The notes below the pieces were generated by a model. It worked only from the letters and a program-made list of their open reading frames with translations. It did no database searches and was not told where the DNA came from. Of a DNA stretch of 64,000 bases, positions 60,761-64,000 are shown one piece after another. The stretch is taken from assembly GCA_035602155.1 (NCBI GenBank), contig DATNMW010000173.1, positions 41,637-105,636 on the forward strand, in the 5' to 3' direction. Source of the DNA: Bog-159 sp035602155. GTDB lineage: Bacteria; Acidobacteriota; Terriglobia; Bryobacterales; Bryobacteraceae. Made by a program: the position numbers and the translations under genes. Position 1 is the stretch's first letter. Every line of letters starts with the position of its first letter.

Positions 60761-63700
60761 ATGAGCTTACAAAATAGTACGGGCCTGGCTGTGGTGCTGG
60801 TCTTTTCCCTGAGTACACTGTCGATCGCCGCGAATCGCGTCGGCACCGGTCGCGTGTCGGAGGACGTAAAGGCGCAGGCGCTTGTCAACTACGGCAAATT
60901 ACCATTGAGCTTTGAAGAGAATCGCGGGCAGAGCGATGCGCGTGTGAAATTCCTGTCCCACGGAAGCGATTACTCGATTCTGTTAGCTCCTGCCGAAGTT
61001 TTCCTGAACCTGCAGGCGGCGGACAAAGCAAAGCATCAGTCCACCATACGGATCGGCTTTCCGGGCGCGAACTCAGCGCCGGGTGTGGCTGGCAGCGAGC
61101 GGCAAAGCGCCATCAGCAGCTACTTTATTGGAAACGACCCGGCCAAGTGGGTGACGGGCGCTCCAAATTTCGCCCGCGTGCATTATACGGAACTATATCC
61201 CGGGATCGATCTGGCCTTTTATGGAAACCAAGGGCGGCTTGAGTACGATTTTGTGGTTGCCCCCGGCGCCGATCCTAGGGCTATCGGGCTGGCTTTTGAC
61301 GGCATCGATGGCATGCGCATCGATGGCGGCGGCGACCTGGTGGTGAGCACCGCGGCGGGCGAGGTGCGCCAGCACAAGCCCATCGTCTATCAGGACGGCG
61401 GCGGCCGGCGACAAACGATAAATGGCCGCTATGTCCTCCAATCTAACAACCGCGTGGCGTTCGAGGTCGGCAGGTACGACGCCAGCAAGCCTCTGATCAT
61501 CGATCCCGTCCTCAGTTTTGCGACCTACCTGGGCTCACCTGGCGATGAATTGGATTATGCCCTTTCGGCAGCCGCCAGCCAGGCGACCTATCCGGCCGTT
61601 GCCGTGGACCCGCAGGGAAACGTCTACGTGACCGGCTACAACGGGGGAAGCGCCGCCACTTTTACCGGGCATCCAACGACGCTGGGAGGCGGCAAAGTCG
61701 ACGTGTTCGTCGTCAAAATGAGTCCCACCGGAAGCTTGGTCTACGCGGTCGTTTTCGGCGGCGGCCTCACCGATATCGGTGGCGGAATCGCGGTGGACTC
61801 CTCAGGAAACGCCTATGTTACCGGGTATACCACCTCCTCTAATTTCCCCATTACGGCTGGCGCGCCGCAGACGAGCTTTTACGGTAATGGCAGCGACCCC
61901 AATGCATTCGTAACCGAAGTCAACACGGCAGGAACAGCTTTGGTCTACTCCACCTATCTCGGCGGAAGTGGCAGTTTCTGGGGGCGCGCCATCGCGGTAG
62001 ATCATTCGGGAAACGCTTATGTGACGGGAACTGCATCGGCATCGGCCGGTACGTCCTTCCCCTTGGTCAAGGCCCTCTCAAGTATAGCGTCGGCCGGGTT
62101 TCTGACCGAAATCAACGCGGGCGGCACCACGGGATTTGCGTATTCGACATACCTGCCCGCTGGCATCGGGTACGGCATCGCCGTGGACAGCATTGGCGAT
62201 GCCTACGTAACCGGCTCAAGCGGGACTGCCTCAACGCCTTCGCCCGCTCAAGGGTATGTCCTCAAAGTGAACGCCGGGGGTACGAGCGTGGGTTATGGGC
62301 CGGTTCTTTTGGGAACCGGCGCCACGGTCCAGACCGTAGGCTTCGGCATCGCACTGGACTCGCAAAACGACGCTTATGTCACGGGAATGACGAACGACCC
62401 GAGTTTTCCACAGATTACGTCGGGAGCTGCGCAAACTAAATATGGCGGCGGATCATACGACGGCTTTGCCCTCAAGCTGAACTCCAGTGGCAGCCTCCCC
62501 CCGGTGTACGGTACGTACATTGGCGGACTGGGCAGCAGCTTTATCCCGGAGCGCGGGTCGGGTATCGGAGTGGATGCGGAGGGGAACGCTTACGTGTCCG
62601 GCACCACCCAGTGCATCGGTTTTCCGGTGGCAAGCCCAATTTCCGGCGCCCGGAATGGCGGGCCGGCCGCATTAATGGAGGGCACGCTGAGCGGTTCGAG
62701 TTCCAATTGGTCGCCCACCACGCTAACAGGACCCTTCGACCAGGTTACCGCGTTGGCTTTCGATCCGACTGGCGCTACTCTTTACGCCGGCACCGGCGCG
62801 GTTAACGCCACCGGCGGTGGAGTCTACAAGCTGGCGAGCGGCTCGTGGACGTCCGCAACTAGCGGCATAACCTCCACAACGATTGACGCGGTAGCGGTAG
62901 ATCCGAATGCATCGTCTACCGTTTATGCAGCCGGCAGCGGCCACCTCTATCAGACTACGAACAGCGGCACGAGCTGGACGCAACTGGCCCAGGCGGTGGG
63001 GACCTCTGCCGCGATAGCGATCGCCAAGACCGGCCCGCCTTCGACGGTGTATGCGGGATCCAGCACCGGCTTGATTTACAGCACCAGTCCTGGAACGTCA
63101 TGGAGCACTCCTACGACGGCGCCAGGGTCAGGGGCCGTCTACACTCTGGTCGTGGATCCGAACAATGCGACGACAGCTTACGCGGGCACCCCCAGCGGCG
63201 TGTATCAGACAACCGATGGCGGCAAAATTTGGAGTGCGGTTAATACCGGATTGCCGACGATTTCAAGTGTGACTGTAGCTGTGACCAGCCTGGCCATCAA
63301 CGGCTCAACGCGTACAATCTACGCCGCGACGGGGAATGGCTTGTTTTACACGACGAACGCCGGCTCCAGTTGGACGCAAGCGAATTTGGGATACCCGGAG
63401 CAGATTGTGAGCACGCCGTTGCTGGTGGCCGTAGACGCCGGCAACAACGTCTATGTAGCCTTTGAAGGATCCGGCATGGCCACTGCGACCGGTGGTGGCA
63501 CCAGCCAAAGCGACTGGAGCGAGCTCACGTACAGTGGCCTGACGAACAACCAGATTTACGCTCTGGCTGTGCCGCCTAACAGCTCCGACATCGCATATGC
63601 CGGCATCGTTTCGGCCACCACCGCCTTCCTGACCCAGATCAGCCCCAGCGGCCAATCGTTCCTGTCGTCGACCTGCATCGGGGGATCGGACAACAACCTC

Positions 63701-64000
63701 GGCCAGAACATCGCCGTAACGCCGGGCGGCGCGGTATTAATGTCCGGCGCCACGATAGCCACCAATTTCCCGACCACACCGGGTGCCGTGCAGACCTTCA
63801 ACGCCGGGCTCTATGACGCATTTGTGGTGGGAATCGATGTTCCGGCTGCCGAGATTAGCAGTCCCATGCCGGGAATCACGCTTTCGGGGAGTTTGGCGGA
63901 CTTCTCGTGGGGCGCCGTTGGCGGAGCCACAGAGTATCAATTGACTGTGGGGACCACCCCGGGGGGATCCAATATCTTTTCCGGTACCACCGCTGGAACA
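60761..64000 (+). CDS. exported SBBP-repeat beta-propeller protein, C-terminus off window
   Basis: An open frame of 1080 codons to the window end. The start is the ATG at 60761; a -10-like TATACT lies at 60736-60741. A signal peptide occupies about residues 1-27 (ending near SIAA). The N-terminal domain has the SFEENRGQSDARVKFLSHGSDYSILL and YPGIDLAFYGNQGRLEYDFVVAPGADP pattern of DUF7948/SBBP proteins. Next come repeats of the form AVDSSGNAYVTGYT...FPITAGAPQ (residues about 270-640), then Asp-box-like repeats with SSTVYAAGSGHLYQTTNSGTSW. A C-terminal Ig/fibronectin-like stretch ends at the edge. It is expected at the cell surface or secreted. Confidence 0.84.
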   Translation, partial: MSLQNSTGLAVVLVFSLSTLSIAANRVGTGRVSEDVKAQALVNYGKLPLSFEENRGQSDARVKFLSHGSDYSILLAPAEVFLNLQAADKAKHQSTIRIGFPGANSAPGVAGSERQSAISSYFIGNDPAKWVTGAPNFARVHYTELYPGIDLAFYGNQGRLEYDFVVAPGADPRAIGLAFDGIDGMRIDGGGDLVVSTAAGEVRQHKPIVYQDGGGRRQTINGRYVLQSNNRVAFEVGRYDASKPLIIDPVLSFATYLGSPGDELDYALSAAASQATYPAVAVDPQGNVYVTGYNGGSAATFTGHPTTLGGGKVDVFVVKMSPTGSLVYAVVFGGGLTDIGGGIAVDSSGNAYVTGYTTSSNFPITAGAPQTSFYGNGSDPNAFVTEVNTAGTALVYSTYLGGSGSFWGRAIAVDHSGNAYVTGTASASAGTSFPLVKALSSIASAGFLTEINAGGTTGFAYSTYLPAGIGYGIAVDSIGDAYVTGSSGTASTPSPAQGYVLKVNAGGTSVGYGPVLLGTGATVQTVGFGIALDSQNDAYVTGMTNDPSFPQITSGAAQTKYGGGSYDGFALKLNSSGSLPPVYGTYIGGLGSSFIPERGSGIGVDAEGNAYVSGTTQCIGFPVASPISGARNGGPAALMEGTLSGSSSNWSPTTLTGPFDQVTALAFDPTGATLYAGTGAVNATGGGVYKLASGSWTSATSGITSTTIDAVAVDPNASSTVYAAGSGHLYQTTNSGTSWTQLAQAVGTSAAIAIAKTGPPSTVYAGSSTGLIYSTSPGTSWSTPTTAPGSGAVYTLVVDPNNATTAYAGTPSGVYQTTDGGKIWSAVNTGLPTISSVTVAVTSLAINGSTRTIYAATGNGLFYTTNAGSSWTQANLGYPEQIVSTPLLVAVDAGNNVYVAFEGSGMATATGGGTSQSDWSELTYSGLTNNQIYALAVPPNSSDIAYAGIVSATTAFLTQISPSGQSFLSSTCIGGSDNNLGQNIAVTPGGAVLMSGATIATNFPTTPGAVQTFNAGLYDAFVVGIDVPAAEISSPMPGITLSGSLADFSWGAVGGATEYQLTVGTTPGGSNIFSGTTAGT

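Noticed and set aside
1..64000. CRISPR arrays, tRNA or rRNA genes, transposase genes
   Set aside because: I looked for regular direct repeats with spacers, tRNA-like wording and transposase motifs and found none; the regularly spaced repeats at 51.9-52.2 kb are iterons, with short spacers of 6-17 bp.

Overview
The window is GC-rich bacterial DNA, densely coding, with many ATGA or GTGA stop/start overlaps. It looks like a member of the Acidobacteriota, most likely near Bryobacterales/Solibacter. The reasons are an SBBP-repeat surface protein, YVTN propellers, AP3768-type phosphodiesterases, Gram-negative envelope proteins and plasmid-type modules embedded among chromosomal-style genes. This placement is inferred from gene style, not from a marker gene. 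No tRNA, rRNA, CRISPR array or recognisable transposase gene was seen.

Region 1 (1-9915, all minus strand) is a compact locus. In transcription order it holds an AP-superfamily phosphodiesterase, bifunctional ATP sulfurylase/APS kinase, a FabF-like ketosynthase, an acyl carrier protein fused to a zinc ribbon, a phosphopantetheinyl transferase fused to a second carrier domain, a second AP-superfamily enzyme, an alpha/beta hydrolase and a GPH-type transporter cut by the window edge. Carrier protein, ketosynthase and sulfate activation together resemble the logic of rhizobial NodE/NodF/NodPQ. This is the best candidate here for an undescribed pathway, possibly a sulfated acyl product, but no sulfotransferase is visible.

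Region 2 (about 10.4-18.1 kb) is mixed. It contains a secreted MsrB, two glycosyltransferases, an APH-fold protein, a hybrid sensor kinase that has lost both phosphoacceptor residues, and a plasmid-like module (HTH protein, ParA, winged-helix protein with a repetitive linker).

Region 3 (18.2-51.9 kb) is a very large exopolysaccharide region. It includes a translationally coupled operon at 18179-25860 (glycosyltransferases, methyltransferase, flippase, polymerase, DUF362 protein). Further along come several GT39-like membrane glycosyltransferases, a DPM1-GtrA fusion, a second flippase, a GDP-mannose 6-dehydrogenase, a Wzy/WaaL-like protein, a WecA/MraY-type initiating transferase, an outer-membrane barrel and AsnB. 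Two big secreted proteins of unknown role (26294 and 42256) sit within it.

Region 4 (51.85-54.04 kb) is a complete plasmid-type replicon: an origin with about ten 15-bp iterons, four of them spaced exactly 32 bp and three exactly 21 bp, followed by an RPA-family replication initiator. It lies inside the glycan region, so the window is either on a plasmid/chromid or carries an integrated replicon.

Region 5 (54.1-64 kb) holds more glycan genes (methyltransferases, a CDP-tyvelose-epimerase-like SDR, two polyprenyl-phosphate glycosyltransferases, one of them fused to a degenerate methyltransferase, and a GT39 enzyme). It ends with the start of an SBBP-repeat exported protein that runs off the right edge.
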